The notes beneath the pieces were generated by a model. The model saw only the letters and a list, made by a program, of their open reading frames with translations, did not search any database and was not told where the DNA came from. Of a DNA stretch of 64,000 nt, positions 34,492 through 44,027 are shown piece by piece. A program made the position numbers and the translations under genes. Each line of letters begins with the position of its first letter. Positions within the stretch are counted from its first letter, which is position 1. Source of the DNA: an uncultured Myxococcales bacterium (GTDB taxonomy: Bacteria; Myxococcota; Myxococcia; Myxococcales; Myxococcaceae); the NCBI GenBank assembly GCA_937980205.1, contig CALJKW010000066.1, forward strand, positions 62,001 to 126,000, given 5' to 3'.

Positions 34492-37400
34492 ATGCTCACG
34501 CTGTTTCTGAAGCTGGCCGCCACGCCAGGCGGTAGGCCAGCTCGTGGGCCGGCATTGCCGGTTCCCGGGCTCGGAGCCGTGTCGCGGCTCGCGGTGGCGC
34601 TGATGATCTTCGCGGTGTCGGGCTGCCGCTGCGAGGGCGGCACCGTCGAGAACCGGCTCGGCGAGCTCAACTTCGTGTTCGAGCAGGGCGGGGTGACGGT
34701 CACCGCTCCTTCGGGCGAGTTCGACTTCGGCAAGGTCGCGATGGGGGTGAAGAAGCCCCTCAAGATCGTGCTGCAGAACCGCGGCGACGGCGCGCTCGAG
34801 CTGGTGAGCATCGAGAAGATCGAAGGCGCGGCGGTGAAGCTCGGCGAGGCGCCCGGTGAGGCCGCTCCCGTGTTCACGGTGCCCTTCGCTCCGCAGCGCC
34901 TCGGCGTCGGCGGCACGCTCGAGCTCGACGGCGTGTTCGACGCCCCCATCGAGGCCGACCCCATGGTCCGCACGAGGGACTACTCGGTGCGCCTGCTCGT
35001 CCGCGTCGACAACGCCTCGGCCGAGACCGCGGAGCTCACCCTGCGCGGTACGGCCGTCTCCGGCCAGTGCAACGTCCCCGACACCGTCGACTTCGGCGCG
35101 GTCGCGATCCAGGACACGTTCAAGCGCGGCTTCACCATCGAGAACAACTCGCCGCTGCCGGCGACCGCGAACGTCGGCGTCATCACCTCGAGCTCCGGAG
35201 ACGATCGCGCCTTCACCCTCGCCGCCGAGAGCGCGAAGGGCGACGTCTTCATCGACATGGGCCTCAAGAAGGACGTGGTGCTCGCGTTCACTCCGACCGA
35301 GGCGAAGGACTACGTCGCGTTCATCAAGGTGCGCGCGGCCGAGCAGTGCCCCGACGTCTCGGTGAAGCTCGTCGGCGCCGGGGTCGCCCAGGTCGTCAAC
35401 TGCACTCCGAACCCGCTCGACTTCGGCTACGTGACGCCGGGCCTCACCACGCAGGCCGAGCTCACGCTCTCGAACTCGAGCCTGTTGCCCGTCACCCTCA
35501 CCGGCATGCAGGCGCGCGCCGGCTCCGCGGCGAGCCCCGACTTCAAGCTGCTCGGCGCCGACACGGTCACGCTGCCTGCGGCCATGCGCGTGACGCAGCC
35601 CGACGGCTCGAAGTCGCTCGTCGCCGGCACCGCGAAGGTGCAGCTCACGTTCAAGCCGACGCTGCTCGGCCCGCGCGCCGGCAACCTGTTCGGGCTCACC
35701 ACGCTCGAGAAGCAGCCCGAGCTCGCCTGCCCGCTCAAAGGCGCCGGAGGCGGCCCCGACATCGACGTGAGGCCCGGCAACTCGCTCAACGTCGGCAAGA
35801 TCCCGTTCTTCGCCACCGCGCCGAAGCCGTTCTTCGTCACGCGCAAGGTCACGCTGCAGAACGTCGGCACGCTGCCGAACCCGCCCGACCCGCGCGCGAA
35901 CCTGCACCTCGGCGCGCGCATGCCGGGCGGCACGTCGATGCGCCCGTACTGGAAGGTCACCCCGAAGAACTCGCAGACGCTCGAGTCCGAGATCTGCGTC
36001 GGAGAGTACGACGAGGCCGTCACCGCCCAGCCGTGCCGCGACAACCTGCCGCTCTCGGGCGCCGGCCGCTACGATCCCCAGGTCGGCATCGTCGCCTCGA
36101 CGGGCACGTCGCTGCTCGACATCCCCATCCGCATCACGCCGGCGGCGCCGAACAAGCTGCTCGAGTGGGACGTCACGTTCTACTCGAACGACCCCGACGA
36201 GCCCGAGGTCACCGTCACGGTGAAGGGCGAGTCGGTCGTGCTGCCGCCGTGCGACTTCCAGGTCAGCCCGACGACGCTCAACTTCGGCATCGTGACGCCG
36301 CCCGCGTACCGGGACCTCTCGTTCGCCATCAAGAACATCGGCGCCGACGTCTGCCTGCTCACGCACCTCGACATCCGCCCCGGCTCGGACCCGCTGTACT
36401 CGCTGCCGAACGGGCCGCAGTACCAGGTCACGATGATGCCGGGGCAGACGATGAACGTGCTGGTGCGCGCGGCGCCGACGGGCTCGGTGGGCTCGGTGGT
36501 GCAGACCGCGCTGGGAGCGGTGCAGTTCGGCATCAGCTCTCCGCTCAAGCCGCAGAACGACGTCGACCTCACCACGTCGGTCGCGACGTCGTGCCTCACC
36601 ATCGCGCCGGACGATCTCGACTTCGGCACCGTCGAGAAGGACTGCAGCTCGGCCCGCCGCACGTTCAGCATCTACAACACGTGCTCGACGCCGGTGACCG
36701 TCAACTCGTGGACGATGGTGGCGCCCGCCGGAGTCCCGGGCGGCTCGACCCCCGCGTGCCCCGGGGCGCCCTCGACGATCTGCCCCGAGTTCCTCATCGA
36801 CGGCTCGCCGAGCTTCAGCATGGGCACGCAGCTTCAGCCCGGCGCCGCGATGCCCGCGACGTTCACCCTCAAGTACCACCCGCTCGACTTCGGGCCGGAC
36901 ACCGGCGCGTTCCTGCTCAAGGTGACGCAGGTCGGCCAGGTCGTCGACTACGTCGTCACGCTGCGCGGCGTGGGAGACACCGTCGGCAAGAACATCGACA
37001 CCTTCCGGCAGGACGCGCGCCCGAAGGCCGACATCCTGCTCGTGATCGACAACTCGTGCTCGATGGCCGACAAGCAGACGGCGCTGTCGCAGAACTTCGC
37101 GTCGTTCATCGCCTACGCGACGCGCGTGAACGTCGACTACCAGATCGGCGTCATCACCACGGACCTGGGCTCGAACACGCTGGGCGAGCTCATCGGCAGC
37201 GCGGCGGGCACGAGCCCGAAGATCTTGAAGCCCTCGACGCCGATGGTCGAGGCCGAGTTCACGTCCCGCGTGAAGGTCGGCATCATGGGCGGCCTCGAGG
37301 GCATGGCCGAGCCCGCGGTGAAGGCGCTGACGGCGCCGCTCATCACGAACCAGAACGCCGGCTTCCTGCGGCAGGACGCGGTGCTCGCGGTCGTCATCAT

Positions 37401-37884
37401 CAGCGACGCCGGCGACCAGTCGCCGCTCGCCGCGACCGTCTACGAGAACCAGCTGCGCAACGTGAAGGGCGCGCAGCGGCCGAACCTGTTCTCGTACAAC
37501 CAGATCGGCCCGTTCGCGGCGGCGCCCGCCACGGGCTGCAGCTACGACGACTTCACCGACGTCTCGAAGAACCTGTACCTCATCCAGCGGCTCAACGGCG
37601 TGAAGGCCGAGATCTGCACCAACAACTGGGGCACGACGCTCGAGGACATCGGCAAGACCGCGTTCGGCTACCGCACGAACTTCTTCCTGACCGCCGAGCC
37701 CGACCTGACCAACGGCAACACCATCACGGTGAAGATCAACGGCAATACGATCGCGAGCACCGACACGCTCGGCGCGACCGTGTGGACGTACGACGCCGTC
37801 TCCAACTCCGTGAACTTCGCCCCGCTGTACGTGCCGGAGCCGGGCAACACGCTGACCGTCGAGTACTTCGTGGCGTGCAACTGA
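34492..37884 (+). CDS. giant lipoprotein with six ASH-type repeats and a VWA domain (paralog 2)
   Basis: A 1,130-residue protein. The ATG at 34492 is preferred to one 15 bases upstream because GGAAGGA lies between them. The signal is long, ending LMIFAVSGC. The order of domains is the same as in the preceding gene: six ASH-type repeats (FDFGKVAMG, VDFGAVAIQD, LDFGYVTPGL, LNVGKIPFFA, LNFGIVTPPA, LDFGTVEKDC) and a VWA domain with Asp853-x-Ser855-x-Ser857 (LLVIDNSCSMADKQ). The paralogs match along their whole length, showing tandem duplication followed by divergence; the VWA domain of this copy lacks several Cys of copy 1. It is located in the envelope. It ends 29 bases before the next gene. Confidence 0.9.
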   Translation: MLTLFLKLAATPGGRPARGPALPVPGLGAVSRLAVALMIFAVSGCRCEGGTVENRLGELNFVFEQGGVTVTAPSGEFDFGKVAMGVKKPLKIVLQNRGDGALELVSIEKIEGAAVKLGEAPGEAAPVFTVPFAPQRLGVGGTLELDGVFDAPIEADPMVRTRDYSVRLLVRVDNASAETAELTLRGTAVSGQCNVPDTVDFGAVAIQDTFKRGFTIENNSPLPATANVGVITSSSGDDRAFTLAAESAKGDVFIDMGLKKDVVLAFTPTEAKDYVAFIKVRAAEQCPDVSVKLVGAGVAQVVNCTPNPLDFGYVTPGLTTQAELTLSNSSLLPVTLTGMQARAGSAASPDFKLLGADTVTLPAAMRVTQPDGSKSLVAGTAKVQLTFKPTLLGPRAGNLFGLTTLEKQPELACPLKGAGGGPDIDVRPGNSLNVGKIPFFATAPKPFFVTRKVTLQNVGTLPNPPDPRANLHLGARMPGGTSMRPYWKVTPKNSQTLESEICVGEYDEAVTAQPCRDNLPLSGAGRYDPQVGIVASTGTSLLDIPIRITPAAPNKLLEWDVTFYSNDPDEPEVTVTVKGESVVLPPCDFQVSPTTLNFGIVTPPAYRDLSFAIKNIGADVCLLTHLDIRPGSDPLYSLPNGPQYQVTMMPGQTMNVLVRAAPTGSVGSVVQTALGAVQFGISSPLKPQNDVDLTTSVATSCLTIAPDDLDFGTVEKDCSSARRTFSIYNTCSTPVTVNSWTMVAPAGVPGGSTPACPGAPSTICPEFLIDGSPSFSMGTQLQPGAAMPATFTLKYHPLDFGPDTGAFLLKVTQVGQVVDYVVTLRGVGDTVGKNIDTFRQDARPKADILLVIDNSCSMADKQTALSQNFASFIAYATRVNVDYQIGVITTDLGSNTLGELIGSAAGTSPKILKPSTPMVEAEFTSRVKVGIMGGLEGMAEPAVKALTAPLITNQNAGFLRQDAVLAVVIISDAGDQSPLAATVYENQLRNVKGAQRPNLFSYNQIGPFAAAPATGCSYDDFTDVSKNLYLIQRLNGVKAEICTNNWGTTLEDIGKTAFGYRTNFFLTAEPDLTNGNTITVKINGNTIASTDTLGATVWTYDAVSNSVNFAPLYVPEPGNTLTVEYFVACN

Positions 37885-37913
37885 TAAGGACCGTGACTCT
37901 CGTGGGAGACCGT

Positions 37914-40900
37914 ATGAAGACGAACGCGTGGCTTTGCGCAGCCGCCCTGGTGCTCGCCTCGGCGACTGGCTGGGCTCAGAATTACGTCGTCCAGTCGCAG
38001 AGCCTGCCCTACGTGGGCATCACCGGCGGCACGCCGATCACGTTCACGGCGCACGCCTCGTTCGACGCGACCGACGAGGGCTACTTCGCGCTGACGCTGC
38101 CGTTCTCGTTCCCGTACTACGGCAACACCTACACCACGGTGTACATCGAGACGAACGGCTTCGTGCTGTTCGGCGGCCCGTGCGGCACCGGCTCCTGCTA
38201 CGCGAACCGCGCCATTCCCAGCACGAGCACCACGATGCACAACCTGATCGCGCCGTGGTGGTCGGACATGGACGTCCTGCCCCCCGCCGAGGTCGTCTAC
38301 TCGGCCAGCGCCGGCCAGGTGGAGATCGAGTGGCGCAACGTGCCGCAGTACACCTTCTTCGACCCCCCTGAGCCCGTGACGTTCAAGCTCACGCTCACCC
38401 CGAGCGGCGTGTTCCAGGTCCACTACGGCACCATCGCCGCAGGGTCGGGCCACCTCGCGAGCGCAGGTTTCGAGAACTCGACGGGCTCGATGGGCGCTTC
38501 GTGGCTCACCTGCGGCGCGTCGTGCACCAACAGCAACTTCCCCAGCAACATGCTGTTCACGATCGGCCAGCCGGTTCAGCCCGACCTGATCGTCGAGTCG
38601 GTCGCGATCAACTCGGTGTCGGCGAGCGGCGGCAACCTGTCGCTCTCGGTGAGCCCCACGTTCCGCAACTTCGGCCAGAACGCGGGCAACGGCTTCCTCT
38701 GGCGCGCGTACCTGTCGACCGATCGCTTCTTCCAGATGACCGACACGCTCTTCTACACGTCGACGACTCCGCTGAACGTGGCGGGCGGCGGCACGGTGAG
38801 CGACACGGGCATGGCGACGATCCCCGCGCCCCCGACGGGCAACTACTACGTGATCGTCGAGGTGGATCACACGAACGCGGTGATGGAGGGCACGTTCGGC
38901 GAGTCGAACAACTACGGCGCGACGACGAACTACTTCTCGCAGGGCGTCGATCTGGTCGCGACGAGCATCTCCGGCCCCGCGATGAGCGGCCCCGGCAACT
39001 CGATCACGCTGAACCTCTCGTACTTCAACCAGGGCTCCACGTCGGCCGGTAACGTGGGCTACCGCATCTACCTGTCGGCGGACACGGTGTGGTCGACCAC
39101 CGACTTCCAGCTCTACCCGGCGATGGGCGACGCGACGCGCATGGTCGCCGGCGGGCAGACGGTGACCGACATGATCACGCTCACCGTCCCGTCGAACGTG
39201 CCGGGCGGCGACTACCACTACATCCTGCGGCTCGACCCGCAAGGCCTCATCACCGAGGGCTCGGAGACGAACAACACCATCGCCTCGACCGGCAAGGTCA
39301 CGATGCGCCAGGCCGACCTGGTCATCAAGAGCGTCGACTTCGTCGACGTGGCGACCGGCATGCCGCTGCGCAAGGCGCTCTTCGGCACGACGGGCCGCGT
39401 GCTCGTGACGGCGGCGAACGAGGGTGGGGCGAACGCCACGAACTTCAAGGTCGGCGTGGTCATCTCGGCCGACACCAACCTGTCGCTGCTGCAGGACACG
39501 ATCGTCGTCGAGCACGACGTGGCGCTGCTCCCGCAGGGCGCGACGCAGACCATCGACATCACGTTCACGCTGCCGGTGAACGATCGCGCGATGCGGCCGT
39601 TCGCGACCGGCAACTACTTCTTCTACGGGCTGCTCGACTCGAGCGGGCAGGTGACCGAGCTCAACGAGTTCAACAACAACCTCGTCGTCGGCGGCCCGGC
39701 GGTCGCGCAGGCGGTGCTGGTGGCCTCGCCGGCGCCGGATCTGACCGTGCTCACCTTCGACGCCCCGTCGGCGGTGGGCGTCGGCGAGATCGCGCCCATC
39801 TACCGGGTGTTCAAGAACATCGGCAACGTCGACTCGCCCGAGGTGAAGTACCGCTACTACCTGTCGGCGAACCCGCAGGTGACGACCGACGACACGCCGG
39901 TCTCCATCGTCAACGGCGGCACGATGATGCAGCACGGTCTGGTCACGCTGACCGCCGGCCAGACGATCGCCGGCACCGAGCTCGTGCAGCTGCCCGCGAA
40001 CATCACGCCGGGCACGTACTACCTCGGCGCGGTGATCGACACCGACAACGTGGCGGCCGAGCTCGACGAGGCCAACAACGGCCTGGGGTCCATGGCGCTG
40101 CAGGTGGCGGCCTCGTCGCTGCGGGTGTGCACGCCGTCGCTGCCCGACGCGGTCGTCGGCCGGCCGTACAGCTTCCAGCTCACGGTCTGCGGTGACGCGC
40201 CGGGCATGCCCACGACGTGGGCCGTCGACACGGCGCAGGGCGCGCTGCCCGCCGGCCTGTCGCTGTCGGCGACCGGTCTCATCTCGGGCACTCCGACGGT
40301 CGAGGCGGTCGTGGGCCTCACGTTCCTCGCGACGAACGCGGGCCGCACGGCGCAGGGCCGCCTCGCGCTGCGCGTGCTGCCGACCACCACCCAGGTCGAG
40401 ATCACCACGCCGTCGCTGCCGTCGCTCGTCAACCAGACCACGCTGCCGTACGAGACGTTCCTGGGCGCTGCGGGCGGCGCGAAGCCGTACGTGTGGCGCA
40501 CCGTGCCGCTCGCCGGAGACACCTCGCTCACGACGCTCGGCCTCGCGCTCGACCCGGCGACCGGCAGGCTCGCGGGCAACCCGCGCGCCGGCCTGATGGA
40601 GCGCTCGCACACGGTCACCTTCGAGGTCCGCGACTCGCTCGGCACCACGTCGCAGCGGCAGTTCACCCTGCGCGTCATCTCGGCGGGGGCGATCGTCTTC
40701 ACGAACCTCGCGCTGCCCGACGGCCTCGTGGGCGTCGACTACCTCTCCGACATCGGCGTGCGGAACTTCGACGGCTCGCCGCTCGCGACGCCGCTGAAGT
40801 ACCGCCTCGTCGCCGGCGTGCTGCCCGAGGGGCTGACGCTGACCGAAGAGGGCAACGTCGCGCTGCTGCAGGGCAAGGCCGCGGTCGCGGGCACGTTCCC

Positions 40901-43900
40901 CTTCACCCTCGAGGTCGAGGACAACAAGGGTCGCAGCGACTCGGCCGATTTCCTGCTGCGCATCTACCCGGCGCGGCTCAGGGTCGGGGTGAACGACCTC
41001 GCCAACCAGTATCGGCCGGGCGACGAAATCAACTTCAACTTCGTGGTGACGGGCGCGACGGGAGTGACGTTCGCGCTGTTCTCCGGCACTCTGCCGCCGG
41101 GCGCCACGCTCACGTCTGACGGGAAGGTCCAAGGGATGATCGCAAGCGAGAACAGTGAAGGGACGTACAACTTCGTGGTCGAGGCGAAGGACGCCACCGG
41201 CGCTTCGGGCCTCGGCGCCTTCAGCGTGCTGGTGAAGAGAGATCCGCCGCGCCAGGGCTGCAGCACCACCGGCGGCACGTTCGGCGCCTGGCTGCTCGCG
41301 CTGCTGGCTCCGGCGCTGCTGTTTCGGAGGAAGCGTGCGGCCGCCCACGTCGCCGTCGCGCTGCTGGCGCTGGCGCCGCTCGCGGCCCAGGCCCAGGTGA
41401 CGTACCAGGTGCTCGGGCCGCTCCCGATCACCTACACGTCGCCGAACGCGCCGACGAACGTCTCGGCGGGCGCGACGGTCAGCATCCCGTTCCCGTTCTA
41501 CTTCTACGGGCAGCTCACCACGTCGCTGGAGTTCTCGCAGTACGGCTACCTCACGACCTCGGCGAACGACACGTACAGCGCGAACCCGAGCATTCCGCAC
41601 TCCAGCACGTCGATTCCTCCGAACTTCATCGCCCCGTGGTGGGACCTGCTCTGCACGAGCACCACGTCGTGCCCCGGCCAGCAGCAGCGCTGGCAGGTGT
41701 TCGGCTCGGCGCCGAACCGCTACATGGTGTTCGAGTGGTTCAACTTCGCGGCGAGCACCACGACCGCGGCGAACCGCTTCAGCTTCCAGGTCATCCTCTA
41801 CGAAGGCACGAACGAGATCCGCTTCGCGTACAGCGGCGCGCCGGGCACGGGCTCGGCGACCGTCGGCATTCAGCGCGATCTGGGCTCCGGCATCGCCGGC
41901 CTCACCTGCACCACGACCTCGTCGGGCAACTGCGGCCCGGCGAACTACCAGGCGAGCACGATGATCCGCTTCCAGCTGCCGCCGGATCTCACCATCTCGG
42001 CGCAGTCGATGGACCAGGTCGGCTACGCGGGCGTCACGTTCCGCGCGACGTCGACGGTCTCGAACCTCGGCGGGCAGGACGTGACCCAGAACAAGGTCCG
42101 CTACTGGCTGTCGCAGAACGCGACCTACGAGGCGACCGACGTGCTCATCGGTGACTCGGCGCCGCTCATGAACTTCCCGGCGAACTCGCAGACCCTCGTC
42201 ACCCACAACGCGAACCCCATCCCCATGGGCACGATGCCGGGCAACTACTACGTCCTCTCGCAGGTCGACCCCGACAACTCGGCGCCGGTCGAGTCGAACG
42301 AGATGAACAACTTCGGCACGCCGCAGGCGATTCAGATCGGGCCGCCGACGCCGGACCTCGTCACGCAGTCGGTCTCGGCGCCGGCGATGGCGGCTCCGGG
42401 CGCGAGCGTCATGGTCGGCCGCACGTTCGCGAACGTGGGCAACGCGGCCGCAGGCGCGTTCAAGTACACGTGGTTCCTCTCGTCGAACTCGGTGGTCAGC
42501 ATCTCCGACACGCCGCTGGGCAGCGCGATGCAGGTGTCGGATCTGATGCCGATGATGGGCAACACGCAGACCGACAGCCTGATGCTCCCGGCGAACCTGC
42601 CCGCCGGCCAGTACTGGATCGGTGCGTGCGTGAACTACGACCCGCAAGGGTCTCCGCAGTTCGGCCTCACCGAGATCAGCCAGGTGAACAACTGCAACCA
42701 GGCGCCGATGCCGACGGTGGTGTCGTCGGGTCAGCTCGCGATCATCACGCCGATGCAGCTGCCCGCGGCGACGCAGTACTCGCCGTACGGCATTCGCCTG
42801 AAGGCGACCGGCGGCAACGGGCAGTACGCGTGGGCGCTCGCGTCGGGCTCGTCGATGCCTCCGGGCCTCACGTTCACCGCGCAGGGTGACGTGCAGGGCA
42901 CTCCGGCGGTCGCCACCAGCGCGACGTTCAGCGTGACGGTGTCGAGCGGCGGCACCGACGTGACCCAGTCGTTCTCGCTGATGATCGCGCCGGGCAACAT
43001 CCCCTTGGCGATCGTCGACCAGGACCTGCCGGCGGCGGAGTTCGGCCGCGCGTACTCGGCGGGCCTCGTGGCCGTCGGCGGCAAGCCGCCGTACGTGTGG
43101 AAGCTCAAGATGGACTCGCGCCTGCCGAACGGCCTCGCGATCTCGCCCGAGGGCGGCATCGAGGGCCGCGCGAACGAGGCGGGCGAGGTGAGCTTCGGCG
43201 TCGAGGTCGAGGACTCGGCGATGACCAAGGCGGCGAAGGACCTGCGCATCCGCGTGGTGAACCCGTCGACGATGCACATCGCGACGACGAAGCTGCGCAC
43301 CGCGCTCTTGAAGCAGGACTACGTGCAGCAGCTGCAGGCGGTCGGCGGCCGGCCGCCGTACACGTGGACGCTGCTCAAGTTCCAGGCCCTGCCGCAGAAC
43401 GCGACCGAGAAGCCGGGTGAGCCGCTCACCGCCTTCCCGGACAACTTCGGCATCCACATCGAAGACGGCAACCTCGACTACCTGCGCGGTGAGCCGAAGA
43501 TGGCCGGCCTGTACGCGGTGACGTTCAAGGTGGTCGACCAGGCGAGCGCGGAAGACGTGACCACGCTGCCGCTGCTGGTCAGCTACAACGAGCCCATCGC
43601 CATCACCACGACGGCGCTGCCCGACGCGTTCATCGGCAACGACTACGCGGCGAAGCTGAGCCACAACCGCGGCAAGGAATCGAGCGGCATCGTCTTCTCG
43701 CTGCCGTGCGTGCAGCAGGCGGTGTCGGCGATGTCGTTCATGTGCGCTCCGATGGACGAGTCGCAGAAGCTGCCGCCGGGCCTCGAGCTGAAGGATGACG
43801 GTTCGATCTCCGGGCTGCCCTCGAGCACCGCGGGCGCCGACAAGGTGTACTCGTTCCTCGTGAAGGTGGTCGACGACGCGGGCCGCCAGGACGTGCGCAG

Positions 43901-44027
43901 CCTCTCGATTCGGGTGCGCCCGGCCATCACCACGTCGGGCGGAGGAGGGGGCTGCGCCGTCGCCGGCGGAGTCCCGCTGCTCGCGCTCGCGCTGCTCGCC
44001 GTCGCCAAGAGGCGGGTGCGCAAGTGA
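37914..44027 (+). CDS. giant surface protein: apparent in-frame fusion of two MYXO-CTERM proteins
   Basis: A 2,037-residue protein with signal peptide MKTNAWLCAAALVLASATGWAQ. Module 1 (residues 23-1141) has a nidogen-like domain (FPYYGNTYTTVYIETNGFVLF, NLIAPWWSDMD), about four CARDB domains (PDLIVESVAI, VDLVATSIS, ADLVIKSVD, PDLTVLTFD) and about four putative-Ig (He_PIG) domains (LPDAVVGRPYSFQL, GLSLSATGLISGTPT). It ends in a MYXO-CTERM-like tail: Gly-Cys1116, hydrophobic helix, RRKR to 1141. A second signal-peptide-like segment follows at once (VAVALLALAPLAAQA), then module 2 repeats the order (FPFYFYGQL, NFIAPWWD, two CARDB, four Ig-like) and ends in its own tail (Cys2014). No stop or in-frame start separates them. 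Probably cell-surface and adhesive. Confidence 0.85.
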   Translation: MKTNAWLCAAALVLASATGWAQNYVVQSQSLPYVGITGGTPITFTAHASFDATDEGYFALTLPFSFPYYGNTYTTVYIETNGFVLFGGPCGTGSCYANRAIPSTSTTMHNLIAPWWSDMDVLPPAEVVYSASAGQVEIEWRNVPQYTFFDPPEPVTFKLTLTPSGVFQVHYGTIAAGSGHLASAGFENSTGSMGASWLTCGASCTNSNFPSNMLFTIGQPVQPDLIVESVAINSVSASGGNLSLSVSPTFRNFGQNAGNGFLWRAYLSTDRFFQMTDTLFYTSTTPLNVAGGGTVSDTGMATIPAPPTGNYYVIVEVDHTNAVMEGTFGESNNYGATTNYFSQGVDLVATSISGPAMSGPGNSITLNLSYFNQGSTSAGNVGYRIYLSADTVWSTTDFQLYPAMGDATRMVAGGQTVTDMITLTVPSNVPGGDYHYILRLDPQGLITEGSETNNTIASTGKVTMRQADLVIKSVDFVDVATGMPLRKALFGTTGRVLVTAANEGGANATNFKVGVVISADTNLSLLQDTIVVEHDVALLPQGATQTIDITFTLPVNDRAMRPFATGNYFFYGLLDSSGQVTELNEFNNNLVVGGPAVAQAVLVASPAPDLTVLTFDAPSAVGVGEIAPIYRVFKNIGNVDSPEVKYRYYLSANPQVTTDDTPVSIVNGGTMMQHGLVTLTAGQTIAGTELVQLPANITPGTYYLGAVIDTDNVAAELDEANNGLGSMALQVAASSLRVCTPSLPDAVVGRPYSFQLTVCGDAPGMPTTWAVDTAQGALPAGLSLSATGLISGTPTVEAVVGLTFLATNAGRTAQGRLALRVLPTTTQVEITTPSLPSLVNQTTLPYETFLGAAGGAKPYVWRTVPLAGDTSLTTLGLALDPATGRLAGNPRAGLMERSHTVTFEVRDSLGTTSQRQFTLRVISAGAIVFTNLALPDGLVGVDYLSDIGVRNFDGSPLATPLKYRLVAGVLPEGLTLTEEGNVALLQGKAAVAGTFPFTLEVEDNKGRSDSADFLLRIYPARLRVGVNDLANQYRPGDEINFNFVVTGATGVTFALFSGTLPPGATLTSDGKVQGMIASENSEGTYNFVVEAKDATGASGLGAFSVLVKRDPPRQGCSTTGGTFGAWLLALLAPALLFRRKRAAAHVAVALLALAPLAAQAQVTYQVLGPLPITYTSPNAPTNVSAGATVSIPFPFYFYGQLTTSLEFSQYGYLTTSANDTYSANPSIPHSSTSIPPNFIAPWWDLLCTSTTSCPGQQQRWQVFGSAPNRYMVFEWFNFAASTTTAANRFSFQVILYEGTNEIRFAYSGAPGTGSATVGIQRDLGSGIAGLTCTTTSSGNCGPANYQASTMIRFQLPPDLTISAQSMDQVGYAGVTFRATSTVSNLGGQDVTQNKVRYWLSQNATYEATDVLIGDSAPLMNFPANSQTLVTHNANPIPMGTMPGNYYVLSQVDPDNSAPVESNEMNNFGTPQAIQIGPPTPDLVTQSVSAPAMAAPGASVMVGRTFANVGNAAAGAFKYTWFLSSNSVVSISDTPLGSAMQVSDLMPMMGNTQTDSLMLPANLPAGQYWIGACVNYDPQGSPQFGLTEISQVNNCNQAPMPTVVSSGQLAIITPMQLPAATQYSPYGIRLKATGGNGQYAWALASGSSMPPGLTFTAQGDVQGTPAVATSATFSVTVSSGGTDVTQSFSLMIAPGNIPLAIVDQDLPAAEFGRAYSAGLVAVGGKPPYVWKLKMDSRLPNGLAISPEGGIEGRANEAGEVSFGVEVEDSAMTKAAKDLRIRVVNPSTMHIATTKLRTALLKQDYVQQLQAVGGRPPYTWTLLKFQALPQNATEKPGEPLTAFPDNFGIHIEDGNLDYLRGEPKMAGLYAVTFKVVDQASAEDVTTLPLLVSYNEPIAITTTALPDAFIGNDYAAKLSHNRGKESSGIVFSLPCVQQAVSAMSFMCAPMDESQKLPPGLELKDDGSISGLPSSTAGADKVYSFLVKVVDDAGRQDVRSLSIRVRPAITTSGGGGGCAVAGGVPLLALALLAVAKRRVRK

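Noticed and set aside
37668..43664. An open antisense frame of almost 2,000 codons opposite the giant surface protein
   Set aside because: Arg/Ala/His-rich product with no recognisable domain; it arises because codon choice in the sense gene removes stops on the other strand. The same holds for long antisense frames at 2803-6918, 31008-34973, 34402-36879, 51223-53211 and 53830-57417.
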